Assembly (NCBI GenBank): GCA_021824565.1
Contig: JAKAKL010000127.1
Location: 1 to 63,341, forward strand
From: Bacteroidota bacterium
GTDB lineage: Bacteria > Bacteroidota > Ignavibacteria > Ignavibacteriales > Ignavibacteriaceae
Direction of reading: 5' to 3'
DNA length: 63,341 nucleotides
Numbering within the stretch: position 1 is the first letter of the stretch; every line of letters begins with the position of its first letter. Both the position numbers and the translations under genes were made by a program. This document shows positions 18,791-27,649 of this stretch, one piece after another. The notes under the pieces are model-generated. The model worked only from the letters and a program-made list of their open reading frames with translations, did not search any database and was not told the DNA's origin.

Positions 18791-19551
18791 TGATTTTAGA
18801 AATTCAGAATCTGCATAAAGTTTATAATAACGGAACACATGCTCTCAAAGGCGTCAGTTTCAGCGTTAAAGAAGGAGAATTTCTTGTTGTCATCGGTTTG
18901 AGCGGATCAGGTAAATCAACTTTACTTCGCTCGATTAACCGTTTAATTGAACCAACATCAGGGACAGTTCGTTTTCTCGGGAAAGATATTACTCACATTA
19001 AAGGTGAAGAATTAAGAAAGATTAAATCTCAAATTGGAATGGTCTTTCAGCAATTTAATTTGATAAAAAGGCGGTCGGTTCTTTCCAATGTTATAAATGG
19101 AAAGCTGGGCTCTCTCGGAACTTTTAATTCTATTATTGAAAAGTATTCAGATGAAGTTTATAAAGAAGCATATAACTGTCTCGATATTGTTGGTATTGGA
19201 GACAAAGCAAAAGTTAGATCTGATTCGCTTAGCGGAGGGCAGCAGCAGCGAGTAGCAATTGCGAGAAGCTTGATGCAGAATCCTAAATTACTGCTTGCTG
19301 ATGAGCCGGTTGCTTCGCTTGATCCGGCGACGTCAAATTCAATCATGCAGTACTTTGAAAGAATAAATAAAGATTTCGGAACTACGGTAATTTGCAACTT
19401 ACATTTTCTAAGCCTCGTTAGAAGATACGCAACAAGAGTTATTGCTCTTAAAGCCGGAGAGATTATTTATGAAGGTGCGCCGTCCGACATAAATGAAGCC
19501 TGGTTCAAAACAATTTATGGAGAAGAAGCAGAAGAGGTTGAAATAAGATGA
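18790..19551 (+). CDS. phnC: PhnC-type ABC transporter ATP-binding protein
   Basis: This 253-residue ATPase energises the PhnDE importer. It has Walker A GLSGSGKST, Q-loop MVFQQFNLI, signature [15 protein letters not shown], Walker B LLLADEPVASLDP, and the PhnC-typical H-loop HFLSLVRRYATRVIALKAG. The N-terminus ILEIQNLHKVYNNGTHALKGV is also characteristic. It starts within the phnD stop and its own stop overlaps the permease start (ATGA at 19548-19551), indicating one tightly coupled operon. Confidence 0.93.
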   Translation: MILEIQNLHKVYNNGTHALKGVSFSVKEGEFLVVIGLSGSGKSTLLRSINRLIEPTSGTVRFLGKDITHIKGEELRKIKSQIGMVFQQFNLIKRRSVLSNVINGKLGSLGTFNSIIEKYSDEVYKEAYNCLDIVGIGDKAKVRSDSLSGGQQQRVAIARSLMQNPKLLLADEPVASLDPATSNSIMQYFERINKDFGTTVICNLHFLSLVRRYATRVIALKAGEIIYEGAPSDINEAWFKTIYGEEAEEVEIR

Positions 19552-20624
19552 TTAATAATTCGGAAGTCGATTTATTTCCTCAAAAAATAATCTCGGATAA
19601 AAAAAAGAAAAGCGATAAATTAAACCTTGTCAAGGCTGTCCTGCTCGACATCTTTTTTGTATTTTATTCAATCGTGGTTGTGCAGCGAGCGATATATTTA
19701 AAATACATTCTTGAGATCCGTGATCTTCCTTTTTCATGGAATCAAATTTTTATTCTTTTTGTTGCTAGCATTTTTATTGGAACGGCGTGGGCTCTTTCAA
19801 GAACTTCGCTTTCATGCAAACTTTTTGGAATAGCAAAAGATAATAAGACAACTAAATGGACAGTAGAAATATTTGCGTGGTTCCTTTTCGATATTACTTT
19901 TATTGCTGGATGGATAGTTACAAAAATTTCTATCGTTAGTATTTTTAGTGGCGAGGGTTTAGCGGGCGCTGAAAGGCTTTTCGGCGCAATGTTCCGACCA
20001 GAGTTCGGAATATTTGATGACGCTCTTTTTGCGATGATTGAAACTATTTATATAGCATTAATTGCTACTCTTATTTCAATTCCTCCGACTTTAATTCTAA
20101 GTTTTTTTACTGCAAGAAATTTGATGAAAGATAATAAAATATCTTTTACAATTTATTATGTACTTAGAATAATTTTAAATTTTATCCGTTCGATAGAACC
20201 TCTTATTTGGGCAATAATTTTTTCTGTTTGGGTTGGGATTGGACCATTTGCAGGAATGATTGCGCTGCTCGTCCATACTATTGCTTCAAATGCAAAATTA
20301 TATTCGGAGGCGATAGAAGGCATTGAAGAAGGTCCGGTTGAAGCAATATCAGCTACTGGAGCAAATAAAATTCAAATTGTGTGGCACGCAGTTGTACCGC
20401 AGATAATATTGCCGTTTCTCTCATTTACAATTTATAGATGGGACATAAACGTTAGAATGGCGACGATCATCGGGTTAGTAGGCGGCGGCGGCATCGGAAC
20501 AATGTTAATGCAATATCAAGGGCTTGCTCGCTGGCATGAAGTCGGTTTGATAATTTTAATGATTGCGTTTGTTGTTTGGATAATGGATTATATTAGTGCA
20601 AAGATTCGTGAAGCAATATATTGA
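19548..20624 (+). CDS. phnE: PhnE-type ABC transporter permease
   Basis: A 358-residue inner-membrane permease with an N-terminal transmembrane pair, then the MetI-like permease domain. The cytoplasmic coupling loop reads EGIEEGPVEAISATGANK, followed by IVWHAVVPQIILPFLSF and the glycine-rich GLVGGGGIGT, both hallmarks of PhnE. It is longer than the ~260-residue minimal PhnE because of the N-terminal extension. The start overlaps phnC by 4 nt. A single permease gene implies a homodimer. Confidence 0.92.
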   Translation: MINNSEVDLFPQKIISDKKKKSDKLNLVKAVLLDIFFVFYSIVVVQRAIYLKYILEIRDLPFSWNQIFILFVASIFIGTAWALSRTSLSCKLFGIAKDNKTTKWTVEIFAWFLFDITFIAGWIVTKISIVSIFSGEGLAGAERLFGAMFRPEFGIFDDALFAMIETIYIALIATLISIPPTLILSFFTARNLMKDNKISFTIYYVLRIILNFIRSIEPLIWAIIFSVWVGIGPFAGMIALLVHTIASNAKLYSEAIEGIEEGPVEAISATGANKIQIVWHAVVPQIILPFLSFTIYRWDINVRMATIIGLVGGGGIGTMLMQYQGLARWHEVGLIILMIAFVVWIMDYISAKIREAIY

Positions 20625-20645
20625 CCTAATGTGAGTTTGATTTAA

Positions 20646-21404
20646 ATGAATGATATAAAAGTCAAAGTAAATAATCTAAATTTATTTTACAGCGGCAAGC
20701 AGGCGCTCAAAAATATTTCTTTGGAAATGGAGACAAACAGAGTTACGGCTTTAATAGGGCCTTCCGGCTGCGGAAAATCCACTTTCATAAGAACGTTAAA
20801 CCGGATGAATGAATTAATACGAGGAGTAAAAATTAGAGGCGAAGTTAAAATTGACGGTCAGAATATTTATGATTCAAGCGTTGATGTTGTTAGTCTTCGT
20901 AAAAAGATAGGAATGGTTTTTCAAAAAGCTAATCTATTTCCGAAGAGCATTTATGATAATCTTGTCTATGGTCCAAAGATCAACGGTTTAAGAAACAAAA
21001 AAAAATTGAATGAGGTTGTGGAAAAAACTTTAAAGTATGCCGCCCTGTGGGATGAAGTAAAAGACAGGCTGAATAGCTCAGCTTTAAGTTTGTCCGGCGG
21101 ACAGCAGCAGAGGCTTTGCATTGCACGTGCATTGACTATTGAACCGGAAATAATTTTAATGGATGAGCCAGCTAGCGCGCTCGATCCGATTGCAACAGCA
21201 AAAATTGAAGAATTAATTTTCGAACTGAAAAAAAATTATACAGTTGTAATTGTTACCCACAATATGCAGCAGGCAGCCCGCGTTAGCGACCAAACAGCTT
21301 TCTTTTATGTTGGCGAGTTAATTGAATTCGATAAAACCACAAAAATCTTTACCAACCCTTCTAAGAAACAGACTGAAGATTATATTTCCGGAAGATTTGG
21401 TTAA
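20646..21404 (+). CDS. pstB: PstB-type phosphate ABC ATPase
   Basis: A 252-residue ATPase with PstB-specific features: Walker [19 protein letters not shown], signature [15 protein letters not shown], Walker [14 protein letters not shown]-loop [15 protein letters not shown], and the C-terminal [19 protein letters not shown] that is nearly diagnostic of PstB. It follows phnE by 21 nt and precedes phoU by 16 nt. No pstS, pstC or pstA is present here, so it is either an accessory ATPase for the PhnDE permease, a partner of a Pst permease elsewhere, or a regulatory remnant. Confidence 0.93.
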   Translation: MNDIKVKVNNLNLFYSGKQALKNISLEMETNRVTALIGPSGCGKSTFIRTLNRMNELIRGVKIRGEVKIDGQNIYDSSVDVVSLRKKIGMVFQKANLFPKSIYDNLVYGPKINGLRNKKKLNEVVEKTLKYAALWDEVKDRLNSSALSLSGGQQQRLCIARALTIEPEIILMDEPASALDPIATAKIEELIFELKKNYTVVIVTHNMQQAARVSDQTAFFYVGELIEFDKTTKIFTNPSKKQTEDYISGRFG

Positions 21405-21420
21405 TCAAACAAGGAAATAA

Positions 21421-22149
21421 ATGGAACGTCAATTTGATATTCAGGTCGATAAGCTAAAGAAAAAAATACTTAAAATGTGCAGCCTAGTTGATGAGCAAGT
21501 TGAGTTTGCTATTAAAGCAGTCGACAATAACGATGCGGAGCTTGCCAGACTTGTGATTGACAGAGACGTGAAGGTAGATAAGTACGATATTAAGATTGAA
21601 AAAATTTGTCAAAAAATTTTCGCTCTTAATCAGCCTGTAGCAATGGACTTAAGACTAATTATGTCGGCAATAACTATCAACACGAACCTAGAGCGCATTG
21701 GAGATATAGCAGTTAATATTGCGGAAAATTTTTTGATTCTAAAATCCAAACCGGACTTCATCAGCCGCACAAAGTATTTGGAGATGGCGAAGATTGTAAA
21801 AGATATGATCCGCAATGCTATTGATTCTTTTATACAAAATGACGCCAAGCTTGCACAGAAGGTAATCCAGACCGATCCAATCATTGACAGCTACAATGTA
21901 GAGAACCATCAAATCCTTATAAATATTATGAAAGAGGACGCGAAAAATATTGAACAGGCTGTCGCTCTAATAGTAATTTCACGTCAGCTCGAAAGACTCG
22001 GCGATCACGCTACTAACATTGCCGAAGATGTCTTCTTCATTGTTGAGGCACAAATGATCAAACATAAATATGAAAAATATATTTTAGATGACTATTCTGA
22101 TGATGAAGACGATGACGATGAAAAAATTACTACTAAAAGTCAGCAGTAA
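21421..22149 (+). CDS. phoU: PhoU-like phosphate uptake regulator
   Basis: A 242-residue all-helical protein with two PhoU repeats. The paired motifs NTNLERIGDIAVNIAE (first repeat) and RQLERLGDHATNIAEDV (second repeat) carry the conserved E-R-[IL]-G-D metal-binding pattern. PhoU links the phosphate transporter to the PhoR kinase and limits phosphate uptake. The C-terminus has a run of Asp/Glu (DDYSDDEDDDDE), an unusual acidic tail. It is the last gene of the phn-pst-pho operon; no two-component genes are adjacent, and no Pho-box-like repeat was found upstream of phnD. Confidence 0.95.
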   Translation: MERQFDIQVDKLKKKILKMCSLVDEQVEFAIKAVDNNDAELARLVIDRDVKVDKYDIKIEKICQKIFALNQPVAMDLRLIMSAITINTNLERIGDIAVNIAENFLILKSKPDFISRTKYLEMAKIVKDMIRNAIDSFIQNDAKLAQKVIQTDPIIDSYNVENHQILINIMKEDAKNIEQAVALIVISRQLERLGDHATNIAEDVFFIVEAQMIKHKYEKYILDDYSDDEDDDDEKITTKSQQ

Positions 22150-22164
22150 TGCTCACCATTTCAA

Positions 22165-22734
22165 TTAAAGATTTTCAATAATTGATAATAAAGATTCTTT
22201 TATAGATCCCTCGTTGACGGGCTGAAGAACTTGATTGATCTTCCCTGTAAATACTAGCCCCCAGCTTTGATAAATAAGGAGCGAAATAGATGACGCATGC
22301 TGAAAAATTTTCTTCTCACTAAAGTTCTTTCTTATAAATGCGCTCAAAATTTCTTCTTCATCAATAAATAAATTTTTTATCTGTTCAACTTCGTTTTCAA
22401 AATTATTTTCCTTTAAAATAACCAGGAGCGCATCATACAATAGATTATACTTCTGATTCAGCGTCACTTTGAACATAAAATATTCAGTCAATTTATTAAT
22501 GGCATTTGTATCTTCTTTTGAAAAAATATTTTTTATCTCCTCCAAAAATTGCTGGCATTCCCAGGCGAGCGCAGCATAAAACAATTCATCTTTAGAATTA
22601 AAATAATGATAGATAGTTGCCTTTCCGATCCGCAAGTCTCTAGCAATTTCATCGAGCGTAGTTTTATTTATGCCGTGCCTTGCAAATCTTTTTTCAGCCA
22701 TTCGTATTATCTGGAGCTTTCTTTCCTTTTCCAT
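22165..22734 (-). CDS. TetR/AcrR family transcriptional regulator
   Basis: A 189-residue regulator: residues ~8-55 form the TetR helix-turn-helix (RMAEKRFARHGINKTTLDEI, LRIGKATIYHYFNSKDEL). The C-terminal ligand-binding region is poorly conserved, as usual. It lies 33 nt downstream of cstA on the same strand and is probably cotranscribed, so it may autoregulate the pair or respond to peptide or pyruvate availability. The effector is unknown. It converges on phoU with only 15 nt between stops. Confidence 0.9.
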   Translation of the reverse strand: MEKERKLQIIRMAEKRFARHGINKTTLDEIARDLRIGKATIYHYFNSKDELFYAALAWECQQFLEEIKNIFSKEDTNAINKLTEYFMFKVTLNQKYNLLYDALLVILKENNFENEVEQIKNLFIDEEEILSAFIRKNFSEKKIFQHASSISLLIYQSWGLVFTGKINQVLQPVNEGSIKESLLSIIENL

Positions 22735-22767
22735 TAAATTCTTCTAATTTATTTTTGTTGAAAAATA

Positions 22768-24591
22768 TTAATAAGCAGCAAGAACTGTTTCAAGGTTCCT
22801 AATAGTTCTTATCCACTTTGGAACTGCACTAGCAAAAATAGTCACAGCGCATAACATAATTAAACTTGTTACCGAAAGATTTATTATTCCTTGAATCATC
22901 GTGCCTGATCTCAAAGCTTGAGGGTAATAAATATTAGTGATATTTTCTAAACCAGCGGTTAAGGTTGTCGTAAGGACAAAAATCATCGGGACGATTGTAA
23001 TCCATGAATAACGCGCTTTGCCTTTATTAATTAAATATGAAGTTCCTATTATCAGCGCAATACCGGCAAGCAGTTGATTAGCAGTACCGAACAATGGCCA
23101 GATTGTAGAAACAGTTCCGGTATAAATAAAATAACCCCAAGCGAAAACTACTAATAAGCTTGCAATAATATTCCCGGGCAGCCAATCCGTTTTAGCAAAA
23201 GGCTTGTAAAATTTTCCAAAAGATTCTTGAAGAACAAATCTTGCAATTCTTGTTCCGGCATCAACTGTGGTGAGAATAAAAAGAGCCTCAAACATGATTG
23301 CAAAGTGATACCAATACGACATCAAGCCTTTCATTCCCGGTATTGCCGAAAATATTTGAGCCATACCCACTGCAAGAGATACAGCTCCTCCTGTTCGTCC
23401 AGCAATTTTTTCTCCCACTTCGGCGGACAATGTTTTTAATGCAGAAACATTAAAACCCATTGCATGAAGCTGCGGAAGAATACTTTGGAATTTTTCAATC
23501 GGTACATTTATCTGAAAATAATCAAGCGGGAATAAACTCGAAGCAGCAATAAGAGCAAGAATGCTTACTATTCCTTCGGTAAGCATGGCACCGACTGCAA
23601 TAGATTTTATATGAGCTTCGCTCATCAGCATTTTTGGGGTGGTGCCCGAGCTTACTACCGAATGGAATCCGGAAATCGCTCCGCAAGCAATTGTTATAAA
23701 TAAGTAAGGAAATAAAGTGCCCGGGATTATCGGTCCGCCTCCATTAATGTAATTTGTAAATGCCGGCATTTTTAAATTTGGCGCAACTATAATAATTCCG
23801 ATTGCGAGAAGCGCTATAACGCTTATTTTCATTATTGAACTTAAATAATCTCTTGGCGAAAGCAAAACCCACACCGGTAATACCGATGCCAAAAAACCGT
23901 ATGAAGCTAAAAGAATAGTTAAAGTATGATGATCAAAAGTAAACCATGATGCTAAAGGAGAACCAGGAATGTCTTTGCCGAAAATTACAGATGCAGAAAG
24001 TAAAATTACACCGAAAATTGTAGCTTCAATTGTTTTTCCTTTTCTGATTTTAAACATCCAGAAACCCATAATCACTGCAATAGGAATTGTAGCTGCAATT
24101 GTAAAAGTTCCCCACGAGCTTTCCGCAAGAGAATTAACGACAACTAAACCTAAACCGGCTAAAGCAATAATTAAAATAATTAATACTGCTACGCTTGTAG
24201 TAATGCTGCTTACCTTTCCAATTTCATATTTCGCAATTTCAACGATAGACTTCCCGTCATGTCTTACTGATGCAACTAAAATTATAAGGTCATGCACTGA
24301 GCCAGCCAGAACTGCTCCAAACAACATCCACAAAAAGCCCGGGAAATATCCGAACTGCGTCGCCAACACAGGACCAACCAACGGACCAGCGCCTGCAATT
24401 GCGGCAAAATGATGCCCAAACAAAACCCATTTGTTCATAGGATAATAATTTTGTCCATCGAATAATCTTTTAGAAGGTGTCTCGTTAGCAGAATTAATAA
24501 CGGCTACTTTGGCAACGATAAAGCCAAAATAAAATCTGTAAGCGATTGTGAAAAAAACAATCGCTATAAGGATCAAAGGCATAGCATTCAT
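22768..24591 (-). CDS. cstA: Carbon starvation protein CstA (peptide/pyruvate transporter)
   Basis: A 607-residue membrane protein with about 15-16 transmembrane segments, matching CstA/BtsT transporters that import peptides or pyruvate under carbon limitation. The conserved [49 protein letters not shown] and [15 protein letters not shown]-like ([15 protein letters not shown]) motifs are present. AAAGGGA is spaced correctly before the ATG. Its 5' end faces the ilv leader promoter across a 226-bp AT-rich divergent region, and a tetR gene follows. Confidence 0.95.
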   Translation of the reverse strand: MNAMPLILIAIVFFTIAYRFYFGFIVAKVAVINSANETPSKRLFDGQNYYPMNKWVLFGHHFAAIAGAGPLVGPVLATQFGYFPGFLWMLFGAVLAGSVHDLIILVASVRHDGKSIVEIAKYEIGKVSSITTSVAVLIILIIALAGLGLVVVNSLAESSWGTFTIAATIPIAVIMGFWMFKIRKGKTIEATIFGVILLSASVIFGKDIPGSPLASWFTFDHHTLTILLASYGFLASVLPVWVLLSPRDYLSSIMKISVIALLAIGIIIVAPNLKMPAFTNYINGGGPIIPGTLFPYLFITIACGAISGFHSVVSSGTTPKMLMSEAHIKSIAVGAMLTEGIVSILALIAASSLFPLDYFQINVPIEKFQSILPQLHAMGFNVSALKTLSAEVGEKIAGRTGGAVSLAVGMAQIFSAIPGMKGLMSYWYHFAIMFEALFILTTVDAGTRIARFVLQESFGKFYKPFAKTDWLPGNIIASLLVVFAWGYFIYTGTVSTIWPLFGTANQLLAGIALIIGTSYLINKGKARYSWITIVPMIFVLTTTLTAGLENITNIYYPQALRSGTMIQGIINLSVTSLIMLCAVTIFASAVPKWIRTIRNLETVLAAY

Positions 24592-24768
24592 AAAAATTAT
24601 CCCTTTAATTTTTTTGAATTATTAATATCCTAAAAATAAAACCAGTTTGAAAATTTTCCAACTGAAATAAAAAATAAGATTTTAAGAAAATTTCCAGGTA
24701 TTAAATTACGAATAATTGAATAAATAATATGATTTATCTCAATTTCATAATAATTATTGAAAATTATC

Positions 24769-24799
24769 TTGACATTAAATTACTCGGCTCTTATCTTTG
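24769..24799 (+). promoter_or_regulatory. Promoter of the ilv-leu leader transcript
   Basis: TTGACA at 24769-24774 and TATCTTTG at 24792-24799 match the -33 and TAnnTTTG -7 elements with a 20-bp gap after TTG. Transcription would start near 24806, placing the leader-peptide ATG about 12 nt into the transcript, as in classical attenuated operons. Confidence 0.6.
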
Positions 24800-24817
24800 C
24801 ATTAAAATTTTAATAAA

Positions 24818-24976
24818 ATGTATAACACGACAGCAAATAGAAAAATGAACTTAATCGCTTTAACAAGAAGCGGTCGCCGTGTTGTATTAACTTATTCAAA
24901 AAATAACCTTTCTTTAGACGTTATCCTAGGGATTTCAATTATTATTAGCTTGCTAGGTATTATTATTCTAGGCTAA
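24818..24976 (+). CDS. Leader peptide of the ilv-leu operon (Ile/Leu/Val-rich)
   Basis: This 52-codon ORF starts just after the promoter and ends 427 nt before ilvB. The last 19 residues (DVILGISIIISLLGIIILG) contain 13 branched-chain residues, including III, LL and III runs, immediately before the stop at 24974-24976. This is the layout of attenuation leader peptides such as ilvL and leuL, where ribosome stalling at scarce charged tRNAs controls a terminator. An internal ATG at 24845 would give a 43-residue form with the same control region. A membrane micro-protein is the alternative, since the tail is also hydrophobic. No strong Shine-Dalgarno is visible. Confidence 0.75.
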   Translation: MYNTTANRKMNLIALTRSGRRVVLTYSKNNLSLDVILGISIIISLLGIIILG

Positions 24977-24983
24977 TAGCATA

Positions 24984-25050
24984 GTCAATCCCAAATCATC
25001 AAACAAAATTAAAAATAAAAGATTCGGGATTGACGAAGCCCCGAAGTTTT
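24984..25050 (+). promoter_or_regulatory. Attenuator: competing antiterminator and terminator hairpins
   Basis: GTCAATCCC (24984-24992) pairs with GGGATTGAC (25026-25034), extendable to 24997:25021 with one mismatch. The competing hairpin TTCGGG (25023-25028) with CCCGAA (25040-25045), followed by GTTTTGT, shares bases 25026-25028 with the first. The two cannot coexist. A ribosome at the leader stop (24976) would cover the 24984 strand and favour the terminator; a ribosome stalled on the Ile/Leu codons would leave it free. The switching model is inference; the pairings are direct. Confidence 0.6.
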
Positions 25051-25077
25051 GTCTGAAGCGATTTTTCAGAGGCATTA

Positions 25078-25310
25078 GTGAGATCTCGATTCGAAAATAG
25101 CGGCAATCAAAATACTTCCATAAGAAGAGTTGATAGCTATGCCGTTCTCACCACAAGTGTTGTATATCTAAAACAACATCTCACCAAAAGCTTTTTTATT
25201 AAGGCGCTTTTCGCTGATTTAAAAATATTCTTTCTAAAAGATATTTGTGAATTGATGATTAGCTGCATCTAAGTATAAGAAGTTAATAATAATTTCTTTT
25301 ATTTAGATGC
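25078..25310 (+). promoter_or_regulatory. Structured 5' leader upstream of ilvB
   Basis: Nested pairings form one long hairpin: GTGAGA 25078-25083 with TCTCAC 25146-25151, then CGGCA/TGCCG, ATCAA/TTGAT and CTTC/GAAG. The segment TCTCACCA occurs twice (25146-25153 and 25179-25186) around a TGTTGT/ACAACA hairpin, and the second copy is followed by AAAAGCTTTTTT. Another hairpin, GCATCTAA 25265-25272 with TTAGATGC 25303-25310, lies nearer ilvB. No T-box or known riboswitch signature was recognised. A 64-codon GTG ORF here has no coding support. Confidence 0.45.
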
Positions 25311-25403
25311 CTTTCAACTAAAATTAAGCTTTCTAAGCAATACTAAAATTAAATAATTTATTTATACGACATATTTTTCTTATAAAATTTTGAAAGGAAA
25401 ATT

Positions 25404-27122
25404 ATGAGGACAGTAACTCCTAAAATGACTGGTGCAGAAATATTTTTTGAATCTTTAAAAAAAGAAAAGGTAGAATATGTTTTCGGCTATCCTGGCGGAG
25501 CTGTATTAAAAATTTACGAAAAACTTTATGATGTAGACTTTCTGAAACACATTCTTGTTCGTCACGAGCAAGGTGCGACACACATGGCTGAAGGTTATGC
25601 AAAAGCTACTGGCAAGGTCGGAGTTGTGCTCGTTACATCAGGCCCGGGCGCTACAAATACTGTTACAGGCATAGCTGACGCTTATATGGATTCTGTACCA
25701 ATAGTGGTTTTCACCGGACAGGTGCCGACGCATCTAATCGGTAACGATGCTTTTCAAGAAGCCGACATTGTAGGTATTACGCGTCCAATTACCAAGCATA
25801 ATTTTCTTGTTCGTGATGTAAACGAACTTGCGTTAACAATTAAAAAAGCGTTTTATATTGCTTCAACCGGAAGACCCGGTCCGGTGCTTGTTGATCTTCC
25901 GAAAGATGTAATTAATTCTGTCTGCGAATTCGACTATCCTGAAAAAATTGAGCTTCGCGGATATAAACCGACTTTTCTCGGTCACCAAAACCAAATTAAA
26001 AAAGCCGCCGAAATTTTAAAGAAAGCTAAACGTCCTTTACTTTATGTCGGAGGCGGTGTAATTATGTCCAACGGCGATAGGGAACTTAGACTTTTTGCAA
26101 AAGAAAATAATTTGCCTGTAACGATGACACTCCAGGGATTAGGCGCTTTCCCGATGACCGACACGCAATCTCTCGGAATGCTTGGAATGCATGGAACTTA
26201 TTGGGCAAATCAAGCTGTCAATAATTGCGACGTGCTCGTTTCGCTTGGTGCCCGTTTTGATGACCGCGTTACCGGCAAGGTTGATGCATTTGCTACTAAA
26301 GCCTACAAAATTCATGTGGATATTGATCCTACATGCATTGATAAAAATATTGTCGTAGATCTTCCAATCGTCGGAGACGTTAAACACGTACTTGCAGAAC
26401 TGGCTGCGGAAATGGATGAAGCTCCGGATCTTACCGAATGGTGGCAGCAGATAAATACCTGGCGCGAAGAATGTCCGCTCCATTATGAAAAAAATGATGG
26501 AAAATTAAGATCGGAGTTTATTATAGAAAAAATTTCTGAAAAGACTAAAGGAGAAGCTGTCGTCATTACAGATGTGGGGCAGCATCAAATGTGGGTTTCA
26601 CAATATTATAAATTTACTAACCCGCGTTCGCACATAACAAGCGGCGGATTAGGAACTATGGGATTTTCACTTCCCGCTTCAATAGGTGCGGCTTTTGGAA
26701 TTAAAGACCGTCCGATTGTTTCGATTAGCGGAGACGGAGGCTTCCAGATGAACATTCAAGAACTGGTAACGGCTGCTTATAATAAGCTTCCTATAAAATT
26801 TATAATTCTTAATAACAGCTTTTTAGGAATGGTCAGACAGTGGCAGGAGTTATTCCACGCTGAAAAATATAGCTTTACTGATTTATCTGACAGCAACCCT
26901 AATTTTGTGAAAGTTGGAGAAGCATTCGGATTAAAATCCTTTTCTACAAACTCTCCAAACAATGTTGATGATATTTTAGAGCAGGCTTTTTCATATAACG
27001 CCGGGCCTGTATTAATTGAATTTAAAGTTGTAAAAGAAGATATGGTTTTCCCTATTATACCAGCGGGACAATCAGTAAAAGAAATAATGACTAAAAGACT
27101 TGATCCAAAGGAGATGGTGTAA
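25404..27122 (+). CDS. ilvB: Acetolactate synthase large (catalytic) subunit
   Basis: The 572-residue thiamine-diphosphate enzyme joins two pyruvates, or pyruvate and 2-oxobutyrate, in the first common step of Val/Leu and Ile synthesis. The catalytic Glu55 lies in HEQGATHMAEGYA; FAD/pyrimidine region GPGATNTVTGIADA follows; the ThDP motif starts at GDGGFQMN (about 443) and continues to NNSFLGMVRQWQ. GAAAGGA just upstream of ATG 25404 supports the start. It opens the eight-gene ilv-leu-cim operon, behind the attenuated leader. The regulatory subunit is encoded 3 nt downstream. Confidence 0.97.
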   Translation: MRTVTPKMTGAEIFFESLKKEKVEYVFGYPGGAVLKIYEKLYDVDFLKHILVRHEQGATHMAEGYAKATGKVGVVLVTSGPGATNTVTGIADAYMDSVPIVVFTGQVPTHLIGNDAFQEADIVGITRPITKHNFLVRDVNELALTIKKAFYIASTGRPGPVLVDLPKDVINSVCEFDYPEKIELRGYKPTFLGHQNQIKKAAEILKKAKRPLLYVGGGVIMSNGDRELRLFAKENNLPVTMTLQGLGAFPMTDTQSLGMLGMHGTYWANQAVNNCDVLVSLGARFDDRVTGKVDAFATKAYKIHVDIDPTCIDKNIVVDLPIVGDVKHVLAELAAEMDEAPDLTEWWQQINTWREECPLHYEKNDGKLRSEFIIEKISEKTKGEAVVITDVGQHQMWVSQYYKFTNPRSHITSGGLGTMGFSLPASIGAAFGIKDRPIVSISGDGGFQMNIQELVTAAYNKLPIKFIILNNSFLGMVRQWQELFHAEKYSFTDLSDSNPNFVKVGEAFGLKSFSTNSPNNVDDILEQAFSYNAGPVLIEFKVVKEDMVFPIIPAGQSVKEIMTKRLDPKEMV

Positions 27123-27125
27123 ATA

Positions 27126-27635
27126 ATGAAACATACAATTTCGGTTCATGTAGAAAACCATTACGGCGCATTTAACCGTGTTGCTACTATGTTCAGCGGC
27201 AAAGGCTTTAACATTCACAGCATTTCAATTGGCGAAACTGAAGTCCCCGAAGTTTCGAGAATGACCATCGTAACTGAAGGTGAAGACAAAATTATTGAAC
27301 AGGTTGTTAAACAATTAAATAGATTAATTGATACGATTAAAGTCATTGACTTAACAGGACAGTCGCGAGTTGAAAGAGAGTTAGCACTTATAACAGTTTT
27401 TTATCAGAAGGGCACCCGCGCAGAAATAACGAACATCTGCAATATATTTAGAGGGAATGTAGTTGATATAAACAATAAAACAATTACCTTGGAAGTTACC
27501 GGTCCGCCGGATAAGATCGATGCAGTAATAAATGTTCTCGCCCCTTACGGTATAAAAGAAATGGCTCGCTCAGGAACGGTTGCTTTAAAGAGAGGCGAGC
27601 AGTTAAAACAAGATAAAAAAGAAACAGTAATTTAA
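27126..27635 (+). CDS. ilvN: Acetolactate synthase small (regulatory) subunit
   Basis: A 169-residue protein with an N-terminal ACT domain ([29 protein letters not shown]) and a C-terminal ALS small-subunit domain. In the family it binds valine and confers feedback inhibition on IlvB. Length matches the IlvH/IlvN class. It starts 3 nt after ilvB and ends 14 nt before ilvC, with a purine-rich AAAAAGGAAAAATG spacing preceding the next gene. Confidence 0.95.
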   Translation: MKHTISVHVENHYGAFNRVATMFSGKGFNIHSISIGETEVPEVSRMTIVTEGEDKIIEQVVKQLNRLIDTIKVIDLTGQSRVERELALITVFYQKGTRAEITNICNIFRGNVVDINNKTITLEVTGPPDKIDAVINVLAPYGIKEMARSGTVALKRGEQLKQDKKETVI

Positions 27636-27649
27636 AAAGGAAAAATGAA

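Noticed and set aside
25078-25272. 64-codon ORF between the leader and ilvB
   Set aside because: GTG start, no family, and the region is better explained by nested RNA stems.
25078-25310. T-box riboswitch upstream of ilvB
   Set aside because: No T-box sequence (TGGnACCGCG-like) or stem I landmarks were found; the leader peptide is a better explanation of control.
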